Positions 33,365 through 41,338 of a DNA stretch of 64,000 nucleotides are shown in pieces. The notes below the pieces were generated by a model that was given only the letters and a program-made list of their open reading frames with translations, was not told the DNA's origin and made no database searches. Made by a program: the position numbers and the translations under genes. Each line of letters begins with the position of its first letter. The first letter of the stretch is position 1. The stretch is from Spartobacteria bacterium UBA695. GTDB lineage: Bacteria; Verrucomicrobiota; Verrucomicrobiia; Chthoniobacterales; Chthoniobacteraceae. The stretch lies in the NCBI GenBank assembly GCA_002298145.1, contig DBMP01000024.1, forward strand, positions 89,184 to 153,183, in the 5' to 3' direction.

Positions 33365-34351
33365 ATGCCTTTTCCCATGATCGCCTACTACATCGACCAC
33401 TTCAGCCCTTTCATTTTTGAGTTCGGGAATGGCATCGGGCTGCGCTGGTACGGTACGGCCTATGTCGCCGCGTTCCTGCTTGGCTTCTGGATGCTGCGCT
33501 GGTTTTCCCGGGCGGGCTACTCGGAGCTGGCCGAGGATAAGGTGGGGGATTTCATCGCGGCCACGGCGCTCTGGGGGGTGCTGCTCGGCGGGCGGCTCGG
33601 CTACGCGCTCTTTTACGATCTGCCGAATATTCTCCATGATCCGCTGCAGTTCTTCCGCGTCTGGGAGGGCGGGATGGCCAGCCATGGCGGGATTCTCGGG
33701 ATCGCGATTTTCACCTACTGGTACGCCCGCAAACACAAAATCTCCTGGATGGGCCTGGGCGACAATCTCGTGGTGGCTGCGCCGCTGGGGATTTTCTTTG
33801 GCCGGTGCGCCAATTTCGTGAACGGCGAGCTCTTCGGACGCCCGGCGACGGTCCCCTGGGCCATGCAGTTCCCGAAGGAGATTTACTCGGATTCCTCGCT
33901 GGCGCAGCGGGCGATCGATGCCTGCTCGCAGCTCGACCCGGTGCTGAGCACCCGGGAGGCCATCGTGGCTGCCTCACAGACCAGCGAGCCGGTCCGCGCC
34001 GCGCTGGCCGAGATCCTGACGCCGCGCCATCCCTCGCAGCTTTACGAGGCGGGGATGGAGGGGCTGCTTCTTTTCGTTCTGCTCTGGCTCTTGCGCACCA
34101 AGACGCGGGTGGCCGAGGGGGTGACGACCGGGGCGTTTTTCATTCTCTATGCCGTCGTGCGCATCGTGGGCGAGCAGTTCCGCGAGCCGGATGAAGGCAT
34201 CGCTTTTACGCTGGGGCTGACGCGTGGGCAGTTCCTCTCGCTCTTCATGATCCTCTTCGGCGCGGTGCTGGTGGGAATATCTGTTCGCCGCAACCACCCG
34301 TCGGTGAGGCCCTCCCCGGCGGCTACCCCGGTTGCAGGTAAGCAATCGTAA
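33365..34351 (+). CDS. lgt: Lgt, prolipoprotein diacylglyceryl transferase
   Basis: 328 residues. It transfers diacylglycerol from phosphatidylglycerol to the lipobox Cys of lipoproteins. Multiple membrane helices are visible. The family signature is GRCANFVNGELFGRP with the key Arg and Asn. Other conserved parts are RHPSQLYEAGMEG and GEQFREPD. A loop of about 45 residues between GRPATVPWAMQFP and RHPSQLYE (ALAEILTP region) is longer than in E. coli. It supports the many lipoproteins encoded nearby. It is divergent from the deacetylase gene. Confidence 0.95.
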   Translation: MPFPMIAYYIDHFSPFIFEFGNGIGLRWYGTAYVAAFLLGFWMLRWFSRAGYSELAEDKVGDFIAATALWGVLLGGRLGYALFYDLPNILHDPLQFFRVWEGGMASHGGILGIAIFTYWYARKHKISWMGLGDNLVVAAPLGIFFGRCANFVNGELFGRPATVPWAMQFPKEIYSDSSLAQRAIDACSQLDPVLSTREAIVAASQTSEPVRAALAEILTPRHPSQLYEAGMEGLLLFVLLWLLRTKTRVAEGVTTGAFFILYAVVRIVGEQFREPDEGIAFTLGLTRGQFLSLFMILFGAVLVGISVRRNHPSVRPSPAATPVAGKQS

Positions 34352-34556
34352 AACCGGCCTGCCTGACGGCGTTGACGATCTCCTCGGGGGTGATTCCCTT
34401 GGGGTTGTAGATGAGGTGGACTCCGTTTCGGGTGATCCGGGCGGTGTGGACGCCGTTCATATTCTGCAATATGGATTGCAGCCGCTCTTCCTCGGCGGCT
34501 TCGCTGAGGTCGATGGTTTCAAGCTCCAGCTCTTTGAATTCAGACATCTTATTCAT
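34323..34556 (-). CDS. HMA-like small protein without the CxxC motif
   Basis: 77 residues from the ATG at 34556 (34547 also possible). The second half has the beta-alpha-beta pattern of heavy-metal-associated domains: LQSILQNMNGVHTARITRNG, then LIYNPKGITPEEIVNAVRQA and GFTIAYLQPG. The metal-binding CxxC is replaced, so it cannot bind copper in the usual way. The last 29 bp overlap the end of lgt tail to tail. It could have become a protein-interaction module. Function unknown. Confidence 0.7.
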   Translation of the reverse strand: MNKMSEFKELELETIDLSEAAEEERLQSILQNMNGVHTARITRNGVHLIYNPKGITPEEIVNAVRQAGFTIAYLQPG

Positions 34557-34595
34557 TGTTTCGGCTTGCCATGTGCCTGCGGATGGAGCACTTCG

Positions 34596-35069
34596 ATGGA
34601 CATGAAAGCTCCCCGTCGCCCCCTGACTCCGTATGCCGAGAAACTCTCCGCGGCCCTGGCCGAGGTGCGAGCCGTTTACGAGGAGCTGGCCCGGCGGCCG
34701 GTGGTGCGCCAATGCACGCGCCAGACGCTCTGCTGCCAGTTCAAGCTCAACGGGCTCACGCCCTACCTTACGCGGGGCGAGGCGCTCGTGGCTGCGAGAG
34801 GGGTAAGGGCGGCGGGAAGGAAGGCGCTCCCGGAACGGGCCGACGGGGCCTGCCCGCTGCTGCATCCGCAAACCGGGCGCTGCATGATCTACGCGGACCG
34901 GCCTTTTGGCTGCCGCACGCACTTTTGCCCCGCTGCCGGGGGGCCCTACGCGCGCGGCGAGGTGGTGGACCTCATTCGCCGCCTGGAACAGGTGGACGCC
35001 AGCCTCGGCGGGAACGGGGGCCGGATGCTCCCCGGGGCGGTCGCGGCGGCGCTGGAGGAGATGAAATAA
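34596..35069 (+). CDS. YkgJ-family cysteine cluster protein
   Basis: 157 residues. Eight Cys fall in the pattern CTRQTLCCQF, CPLLHPQTGRCMIY, FGCRTHFC, the layout of the YkgJ/UPF0153 family thought to bind zinc or an iron-sulfur cluster. The N-terminal helix (YAEKLSAALAEVRAVYEELA) and C-terminal helix (VVDLIRRLEQVDASL) flank it. Function unknown. It is divergent from the HMA-like gene and followed by a strong bidirectional terminator. Confidence 0.85.
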   Translation: MDMKAPRRPLTPYAEKLSAALAEVRAVYEELARRPVVRQCTRQTLCCQFKLNGLTPYLTRGEALVAARGVRAAGRKALPERADGACPLLHPQTGRCMIYADRPFGCRTHFCPAAGGPYARGEVVDLIRRLEQVDASLGGNGGRMLPGAVAAALEEMK

Positions 35070-35070
35070 A

Positions 35071-35104
35071 AAATCCGGTGTCTGAGTTTGCAGACACCGG
35101 ATTT
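35071..35104. terminator. Bidirectional intrinsic terminator
   Basis: Perfect 14-bp arms AAATCCGGTGTCTG and CAGACACCGGATTT around AGTTTG. It begins 1 base after the YkgJ-like stop and ends 23 bp before the stop of the PurC-PurE fusion on the minus strand, so it serves both convergent genes. The A-run at 35066-35073 gives a U-run on the minus-strand transcript. Confidence 0.85.
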
Positions 35105-35127
35105 ATAAGCTGCTTGGAAGGAGCTGA

Positions 35128-36408
35128 TTAAGCCAGGCGGTCTTCCAGCGTTTCGCGCAGGCGCATGTAGAGGGCCGGGTTGCGAAGTGCGAGGATTTCC
35201 AGCGCGGCCAGGGCGGCGTTGGACGGTTCGATGACCGTCGTGACGGGCACGTTGGATGGAGTGCGCAGGGAGGACCAGACGTCTTCGGGGAATTCCTTGA
35301 AGTTGGCCGGGACGGTGATGACCGGGACCGTGGTAGCGGCCGAGAGCGTCGGGCCTGCGCCGTTGGAGCGGCCGATGTAGGCGATGATGACGGTTTCGGG
35401 TTTCTCCTGGACGGCTTGGTTGAGCTCGGCGATGGCGCGGATCGGTTCCTTGTGGATAGAGCGGGCGATTTTGACGCTCTCGATGAGGCCGCCGGAGAGT
35501 TTTGCGATGGCTTTTTCCACCGGGCTGACGTCGTCGTTGACGGAGCCCGACCAGATGATGATGCGCTGGGCGGGGACGCGGAAGTGGCTGGTGATGCCCG
35601 CCACGCGGGCGTAGTTGGCGGCCACGGCGTCGAGCGCGCCGCCGTCGCGGTAGACTTGCTTGTCGAGGTAGGCGCCGTCTTCGAGTACGCGCCAGGAGTC
35701 GTTGTCGATGACGTCGGCCAAGAGCAGCGTCCCCTCGGGGGTGAGGCCGAACTCGACTTTGCAATCCACCAAGCGGCCGCCTTCAAGCTGCCACGCTTTT
35801 TCCAGCGTCAGGAAGGCGCGCCGGGCGGTCTTGCTCATTTCGGCGAAGAATTTCGATTCGCCTTCGTGGGCGAAGACTTCCGCTTCCGGCAGGACCAGGA
35901 AGGGGGTCTGACCGGCGATCGGCTTGGAGGGCTGGAAGAGGCTGACGGTCCCGGCCTGGGCGTCGTGGCTCATGAAGGGGTCGTCGCAGGCGAGGTCGTG
36001 TGCTTTCCACTTGCGCTGGTTGGTCTTGAGGTAGAACTCGACCAGGAGGCGGGGGAAGAGGTGGCCTTTGACGAGGCCCGGGGTGCGCTTCAAGTAGGAG
36101 CCGTGAGCCTCGCGGCGGATGACGACTTCGTACGGGAGCATCTCGCACTTCGGAGCGGAAAAGGAGATGGGGCTGAGCTGTTCGTCGAAGCCGACGGGGA
36201 TGCCCGCGGCTTTGAGCAGCCGGAAGTTGTTGCAGGTCGTCAGAGTGGCCATGGCGGCCTTGCCGGAGAGGAGGTCGTGCTTGGCCCCATCGCCCGCGGT
36301 GATGTCGTCTTTGGAAACGATGATGACCTGGTTGGGGTTGGTCGGTGACTGGCCAATGACTTTCGTTTTGCCTTCGGCGAGGATCACGCCATCAAAGAGA
36401 GGTTGCAT
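35128..36408 (-). CDS. purC/purE: Fused SAICAR synthetase / AIR carboxylase (PurC-PurE, PAICS-like)
   Basis: 426 residues from the ATG at 36408. Residues about 1-245 are PurC: LAEGKTKVIGQ, FDEQLSPISF, RREAHGSYLKR, ADVIDNDSWRV. Residues about 255-426 are PurE: IIIWSGSVNDD, YIGRSNGAGPTLSA, TVPVITVPAN and EDVWSSLRTPS. This order and the GRSNG and DVWSSLR motifs are those of the fused eukaryotic (PAICS) enzyme and class II PurE, which carboxylates AIR directly with CO2. It carries out two successive steps of purine synthesis. A good sigma-70-like promoter lies right before the start. Confidence 0.92.
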   Translation of the reverse strand: MQPLFDGVILAEGKTKVIGQSPTNPNQVIIVSKDDITAGDGAKHDLLSGKAAMATLTTCNNFRLLKAAGIPVGFDEQLSPISFSAPKCEMLPYEVVIRREAHGSYLKRTPGLVKGHLFPRLLVEFYLKTNQRKWKAHDLACDDPFMSHDAQAGTVSLFQPSKPIAGQTPFLVLPEAEVFAHEGESKFFAEMSKTARRAFLTLEKAWQLEGGRLVDCKVEFGLTPEGTLLLADVIDNDSWRVLEDGAYLDKQVYRDGGALDAVAANYARVAGITSHFRVPAQRIIIWSGSVNDDVSPVEKAIAKLSGGLIESVKIARSIHKEPIRAIAELNQAVQEKPETVIIAYIGRSNGAGPTLSAATTVPVITVPANFKEFPEDVWSSLRTPSNVPVTTVIEPSNAALAALEILALRNPALYMRLRETLEDRLA

Positions 36409-36420
36409 AGTTGGGCTAAA

Positions 36421-36450
36421 TATATAGGGGCCCGTGGGTAAAAACGTCAA
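36421..36450 (-). promoter_or_regulatory. Sigma-70-like promoter of the PurC-PurE gene
   Basis: On the minus strand TTGACG (36450-36445), an 18-base spacer, then TATATA (36426-36421). Transcription would begin about 6 bases before the ATG at 36408, giving an almost leaderless mRNA. Confidence 0.55.
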
Positions 36451-36504
36451 TCATAGGTCTGCCGCATTGACTTGAAGGGGTGCGATTTTCTACAAAGAGG
36501 GTCG

Positions 36505-36969
36505 ATGTCAACAGATCCGCGGGAACAGGCGTTGCAAACGGCTTACCAGATCGTTTCGGAGCATTTTCCGAATGTCGTAATGGTGGCCGAGGCTCAATTC
36601 ACCAATGCCGAGGGGCAGGCTCAATTTGCGCAGCTGCTGCGCTGGTATGGCTGTTCGACGACGGCGACGGGCCTGATGGTCTATGCGTCGGATCTGCTTT
36701 GCCACACGTTTGGAGACCGCCCGCCAAAGCCGCAAACCCCGGCCAACACGGCCGCGATCTCGCCGCAGCAGGAGGATGCGCTGAAACGGGCGCTGGAGAT
36801 CCTCGGCGCGCAGTTTATTTGCGCGATTGTGGTGGCCCAGGGGGAACCGGAGCTGGCGGGCAAGGGGGAGCGGAGCTTGAAGGTGATCCGCTGCAATGGC
36901 GCGCCGACGATGGTGGCGGGGCTTTCGCAGTTCGCGGCCAATGCGTTTCGGCGCATGGCGGTGGAGTAG
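36505..36969 (+). CDS. Conserved hypothetical protein (154 aa)
   Basis: A soluble 154-residue protein with a good ribosome-binding site (AGAGGG) before the ATG at 36505. It reads as an alternating helix/strand domain (YQIVSEHFPNVVMVAEAQFT; GLMVYASDLLCHTFGDRPPK; AQFICAIVVAQGEPELAGKG; KVIRCNGAPTMVAGLSQFAA). I cannot assign a family. It is divergent from the PurC-PurE fusion, with 96 bp between starts, and alone on its strand. It may be a small sensor-like domain by composition, but that is a guess. Confidence 0.7.
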   Translation: MSTDPREQALQTAYQIVSEHFPNVVMVAEAQFTNAEGQAQFAQLLRWYGCSTTATGLMVYASDLLCHTFGDRPPKPQTPANTAAISPQQEDALKRALEILGAQFICAIVVAQGEPELAGKGERSLKVIRCNGAPTMVAGLSQFAANAFRRMAVE

Positions 36970-37144
36970 CGGGTAGCGGGGGAGGAAATTAGGCAATAGC
37001 TGGCAACGCGTTTGTCGTTACGATGGAAGCTGATCGCACGGTCTTTCGCGGGTCCTTTGTGCCCCAAGGGCCAGCATGAGAGGCTAATATTTTGTGCTAT
37101 CCGCGCAATTGGGCATAACCGTGGATAGCGGCTCTCTCAAGGGC

Positions 37145-37184
37145 AAAAAAAAGACCGGAAGAACAGCTGGGCTCTTCCGGTCTT
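37145..37184 (-). terminator. Intrinsic terminator of the mcsA-mcsB-clpC operon
   Basis: 12-bp arms AAGACCGGAAGA (37151-37162) and TCTTCCGGTCTT (37173-37184) with a 10-base loop, followed on the minus strand by a T-run (37150-37145). It lies 20 bp past the clpC stop. The rest of the gap 36970-37203 shows no gene. Confidence 0.9.
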
Positions 37185-37203
37185 GTTAAGGTTTTTCTGC
37201 GGC

Positions 37204-39723
37204 TTATTTCTCCGCTTTGGCTTCCTCACTGGGGGCGGCGGGGGCGCTTGGGTGGAACCCCAGCTTGGTGCCCTCGGCGCTGACGGTGACGGTTTCGCCT
37301 GGCTTGATCTGCCCGCGAAGTAGTTCTTCGGCGAGCGGGTCTTCCAGGTAACGTTCGACGGCGCGGCGCATCGGGCGGGCCCCGTAGGACGGGTCGTAGC
37401 CCTTCTCGATCAGGAACTCCTGGGCGCTCGCATCGAGGATCATGTCGATTTCCTTCGCTTTCAGGCGGGTCGTGACTTTGCTGACTTCGAGATCAACGAT
37501 CTTGACGAGGTCTGGCTTGGTGAGCGTGTGGAAGACAATCAGGTCGTCCAACCGGTTGATGAACTCCGGTTTGAAGACGCGCTTGGCTTCGGTCAGGATT
37601 TTATCCCGCATGACGTCGTAGCCCGCCGTTTCGGTCTCGGTGGGGGCGCCGAAGCCGAGCGTGGTCTGCTTCTTGATCAATTCGGCCCCGACGTTGGAGG
37701 TCATGATGATGATCGTGTTGCGGAAGTCGATCTTGCGGCCCAGGGAGTCGGTGACTTTGCCCTCTTCCAGGATCTGGAGGAGGAGGTGCATGACGTCCGG
37801 GTGCGCTTTTTCGACTTCGTCGAACAGGATCACCGAGTACGGGCGGCGGCGAACCGCTTCGGAAAGCTGACCGCCCTCCTCGTACCCGACGTAGCCGGGA
37901 GGCGAGCCGATGAGGCGCGAGGCGGTGAATTTCTCCATGTACTCGGACATGTCGATCTGGATGAGGGCGTCGCGGTCGCCGAACATGAATTCGGCGAGGC
38001 TGGAGGTCAGGAAGGTCTTGCCGACGCCGGTGGGTCCCAGGAAGATGAACGAGCCGATCGGGCGGCGCGGGTCTTTGAGGTCGGCACGGGAGCGCCGCAG
38101 GGCTTTGGAGATCGCGATGATGGCTTCGTCCTGGCCGATGACCCGTTTTTTGAGGTCGTCTTCCATGGCGAGTAGTTTCGCGGTCTCGGCCTGTTCCATG
38201 CGGTGGAGCGGGACGCCGGTGGTCTTGGATACGACGGAGAGAATGTCGTCTTCGGAGACGAGCACTTCCTTTTCCTCGCGGGCTTCGCGCCATTCGTTGA
38301 GGATGCGTTCGAGTTTCTCCTTGGTCTGCTTTTCGTTGTCGCGCAGGGAGGCCGCTTTTTCAAAGTCTTGGGCTTTGATGGCGGCTTCTTTCTGGCCGCG
38401 GATCTCTTCGATCTCGCCTTCGATGTGTTTGACGTCCGGGGGGCGGGTCATCGCGGCGATGCGGGCCCGGGCTCCGGCTTCGTCCATGACGTCGATGGCT
38501 TTGTCGGGCAGGAAGCGGCCGGTGATGTAGCGGTCGGAGAGCTTGGCGCAGAGTTCCAGGGCGTCGTCGGAGATTTTCGCGCGGTGATGCGCCTCGTATT
38601 TGGGACGCAGGCCTTTCAAGATTTCGATGGTGTCCTCGACGTTGGGCGCTTCGACTTTGACGGTCTGGAAGCGGCGTTCCAGGGCGGCGTCTTTTTCGAT
38701 GTGCTTGCGGTATTCGTTGAGCGTGGTGGCGCCGATGCATTGCAGCTCGCCACGGCTGAGCGAGGGCTTGATGATGTTGGAGGCGTCCATGGCCCCTTCC
38801 GCCGAACCGGCCCCCACGATGGTGTGCAGCTCGTCGATGAAAAGGAGGATGTTCTTGCTCCGGCGAATCTCGTCCATGACGGCTTTGATGCGCTCTTCAA
38901 ACTGGCCACGGTATTTGGTGCCCGCGACCATCAAGGCGAGGTCGAGGGTGACGACTTTTTTGTCGCGGAGAATCTCCGGGACGTTCCCGGCGGCGATTTC
39001 CTCGGCCAAGCCTTCGACGATGGCGGTTTTGCCGACACCGGCTTCGCCCAGCAGCACGGGGTTGTTCTTGGTGCGGCGGCAGAGGATCTGGATGACGCGC
39101 TCGATTTCGTTGCGGCGGCCGATGACGGGGTCGAGCTCGCCTTTGCGGGCCAGTTCGGTAAGGTCGCGGCCGAAGGCGCGCAGTGCGGGCGTTTTGACTT
39201 CGCCTTTGCGCGCGGCGGACTCGGCGGCACCCCCTCCGGCGCTGGAGGTGGGCGGCTCCTCTTCGATTTCCCCCTCCGGCGGGGTGAAGCTGGGATCGAG
39301 CTCTTTCAAAATTTCGTTACGGGTCTTCTCAATATCTACATCGAGATTCTTGAGCACGACGGCGGCAACGCCTTCGCCTTCGCGGAGCAGCCCCAGGAGG
39401 ATGTGCTCGGTGCCGACGTAGGAGTGGTTGAGCGATTTGGCTTCTTTCCCGGCGAGCGCGAGGACTTTCTTCACGCGCGGGGTGTAGGGAATGTTCCCGA
39501 CGATTTTCCCTTCGGGTCCGGGTTCGACCTGCTTGGCGACTTCGGCCCGCACGGCGTCCAGTTCGAGCCCCATTTTCTGGAGCACGTTGACGGCCACCCC
39601 TTGACCGAGCTTGATGAGCCCCAGGAGCAGATGCTCGGTGCCGACGTAATTGTGATTGAACTGCTCGGCTTCTTTACGGGCGAGAGCAAGCACTTGTTGG
39701 GCGCGTGGAGTAAAGTTATTCAT
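37204..39723 (-). CDS. clpC: ClpC, AAA+ unfoldase of the Clp protease
   Basis: 839 residues. N-terminal double Clp repeat (FTPRAQQVLALARKEAEQFN and a second LALAGKEAKSLNHSYVGTE). First AAA+ domain with Walker A GEAGVGKTAIVEG and sensor region. A short middle domain with a UVR-like coiled stretch (IEEIRGQKEAAIKAQDFEKA), the ClpC-type M domain. Second AAA+ domain with Walker A GPTGVGKTFLTSSL. The tail is short and Pro/Ala rich. Acts with ClpP, which is not in the window, to degrade proteins. It follows mcsB with a 4-bp overlap, as in the stress operons of Firmicutes. Confidence 0.97.
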   Translation of the reverse strand: MNNFTPRAQQVLALARKEAEQFNHNYVGTEHLLLGLIKLGQGVAVNVLQKMGLELDAVRAEVAKQVEPGPEGKIVGNIPYTPRVKKVLALAGKEAKSLNHSYVGTEHILLGLLREGEGVAAVVLKNLDVDIEKTRNEILKELDPSFTPPEGEIEEEPPTSSAGGGAAESAARKGEVKTPALRAFGRDLTELARKGELDPVIGRRNEIERVIQILCRRTKNNPVLLGEAGVGKTAIVEGLAEEIAAGNVPEILRDKKVVTLDLALMVAGTKYRGQFEERIKAVMDEIRRSKNILLFIDELHTIVGAGSAEGAMDASNIIKPSLSRGELQCIGATTLNEYRKHIEKDAALERRFQTVKVEAPNVEDTIEILKGLRPKYEAHHRAKISDDALELCAKLSDRYITGRFLPDKAIDVMDEAGARARIAAMTRPPDVKHIEGEIEEIRGQKEAAIKAQDFEKAASLRDNEKQTKEKLERILNEWREAREEKEVLVSEDDILSVVSKTTGVPLHRMEQAETAKLLAMEDDLKKRVIGQDEAIIAISKALRRSRADLKDPRRPIGSFIFLGPTGVGKTFLTSSLAEFMFGDRDALIQIDMSEYMEKFTASRLIGSPPGYVGYEEGGQLSEAVRRRPYSVILFDEVEKAHPDVMHLLLQILEEGKVTDSLGRKIDFRNTIIIMTSNVGAELIKKQTTLGFGAPTETETAGYDVMRDKILTEAKRVFKPEFINRLDDLIVFHTLTKPDLVKIVDLEVSKVTTRLKAKEIDMILDASAQEFLIEKGYDPSYGARPMRRAVERYLEDPLAEELLRGQIKPGETVTVSAEGTKLGFHPSAPAAPSEEAKAEK

Positions 39724-40832
39724 TTTATTTCTTCGGTTGGTGGCCGCTTTAAAACGATCTTGCTCGTGTTCGGTGGAGGAAACGCTTTCAATTTTTCACG
39801 GATAATCTCCGCTCGCAATATATCACGTTCCTCCGGTGTGAGCTTCTGCTGGGAAGCGTTGCTTTGCAAGTGCGCAGGTTGCGTGATGATAAAAAGTTCG
39901 TCGATTTCTTTTTGCCGCTCGGGCGGGAAGAAACCGAGGTCGACGCCGAGCTTGAGGAATGAGAGGAGATTCAAGGCCTCTTTGGAGGTCATCGCGTAGG
40001 CGTGGGAGAGGATGCCGAAGCCGCGCCCGATGTTGTCCATGAGGGTTTCGGGCTTCTTTTGAAGCAGGACCTGGCGGGCGTTTTCTTCGTTCTCGATAAT
40101 TTTTTCGATGACCTTGTTGAGCTCGGCAATGATTTCCTCCTCGGGCTCACCCAGTGTGATCTGGTTGGAGATCTGGAAAAGGTTGCCCATGGCTTCGGTG
40201 CCTTCGCCGTAGAGGCCGCGTACGGCGAGGCCGATTTTGTTGATGGCCTGGATGACTTGGTTGATCTGCTCGCTCAGGACGAGGCCGGGGAGGTGGATCA
40301 TCGCCGAGGCGCGCATGCCGGTGCCGACGTTGGTGGGGCAGGCGGTGAGGTAGCCGAGCTGGGAGTGGAAGGCGTAGTCGAGCTTGGCCTCTAATGCGGT
40401 GTCGACTTTGTCGAGGGCTTTGAAGGCGCTGCGGAGCTGTAAGCCGGGCCGGAGGACCTGCATGCGGAGGTGGTCCTCTTCGTTGATCATGATGCTCAGG
40501 CTGGCCTTTTTGTTGACGACGACGGCGCTGCCTGCGCCCTTGGCGGCGTGTTCGCGGCTGATCAAGTGGCGCTCGACGAGGAGCTGCTTTTCGATGGGCG
40601 AGAGCTCTTGGAGGTAGGAGGAGTAGGCGTTCTCCATTTCGGGGAGCGCCTCGACCTCTGGCTTGATGAGCTCAAGGATCTGGAGCCGGTTGTTCTTTTT
40701 GGCCCAGCCGGGGAAGGGGTGGCCGCGCAGGTTGCGCGCCAGGCGGATGCGGCTGGATATGACGATTTCGTGGTGGGGTCCGTCTGGACGAACCCACTCG
40801 GCTCCGCTTGCAAATAGGCTGCTGAAGTTCAC
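39720..40832 (-). CDS. mcsB: McsB, protein arginine kinase
   Basis: 370 residues. Phosphagen-kinase fold with the start segment VISSRIRLARNLRGHPFPGW and the catalytic Cys region CPTNVGTGMRASAMIHLPGL. Nucleotide-binding arginines are visible in SSRIRLARN. McsB marks proteins by arginine phosphorylation for ClpC-ClpP degradation. It overlaps mcsA and clpC by 4 bp each. Length and motifs match the bacterial family and not the eukaryotic creatine/arginine kinases. Confidence 0.96.
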   Translation of the reverse strand: MNFSSLFASGAEWVRPDGPHHEIVISSRIRLARNLRGHPFPGWAKKNNRLQILELIKPEVEALPEMENAYSSYLQELSPIEKQLLVERHLISREHAAKGAGSAVVVNKKASLSIMINEEDHLRMQVLRPGLQLRSAFKALDKVDTALEAKLDYAFHSQLGYLTACPTNVGTGMRASAMIHLPGLVLSEQINQVIQAINKIGLAVRGLYGEGTEAMGNLFQISNQITLGEPEEEIIAELNKVIEKIIENEENARQVLLQKKPETLMDNIGRGFGILSHAYAMTSKEALNLLSFLKLGVDLGFFPPERQKEIDELFIITQPAHLQSNASQQKLTPEERDILRAEIIREKLKAFPPPNTSKIVLKRPPTEEIK

Positions 40833-41314
40833 TTGGCTTTTTCCAGTTCCCGAAGTTGATCGCGCAGCTGGGCTGCGGCCTCGTAGTTTTCCTCGGAGAC
40901 CGCTTTGTCCAGATCGGTTTTAAGCTGTTTGACACGGGCGCCGAATTCCATGCTGCGTTTGAGCCGGGCGGGGATTTTCCCCGTGTGCGTGGTGCGCCGG
41001 TGCATGGCTTTGAGGAGCCCGCCGAGGCCTTCGGCAAACGTGTCGTAGCAGACCGGGCAGCCGAGCCGCCCGGTTTTCTTGAAGTCCGCTTGCGAAAATC
41101 CACAGGCGGGGCAGCGCTGGACGGGCGCGCCTTGCTCGACCTCGGTTTCCGCGCCCAAGCCCGGCAGGAGGTCGATGAGGGCGAACGATAGCGGGTCCGT
41201 GACGCCTTTCTCTTTCGAGCAAGCTTCGCAGAGGTTGACCTTCTGCATCTTGCCGTCGATGATTTGCGTCAGGAATACGGTCGCCTGGTTGGTTTTGCAA
41301 ACGTCGCAGACCAT
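40829..41314 (-). CDS. mcsA: McsA, activator of the arginine kinase
   Basis: 161 residues. N-terminal zinc finger CDVCKTNQATVFLTQ with CEAC, and a second CPACGFSQADFKKTGRLG with CPVC. The C-terminal part is a UVR-type coiled coil (LKTDLDKAVSEENYEAAAQL RDQ...). McsA binds and activates McsB and acts as an adaptor for ClpC. Starts 25 bp after the class IV aminotransferase stop, so it may be cotranscribed with it. No CtsR repressor gene precedes it, unlike in Firmicutes. Confidence 0.93.
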   Translation of the reverse strand: MVCDVCKTNQATVFLTQIIDGKMQKVNLCEACSKEKGVTDPLSFALIDLLPGLGAETEVEQGAPVQRCPACGFSQADFKKTGRLGCPVCYDTFAEGLGGLLKAMHRRTTHTGKIPARLKRSMEFGARVKQLKTDLDKAVSEENYEAAAQLRDQLRELEKAK

Positions 41315-41338
41315 GGTGTTTTTTACCTACTTCCTCAC

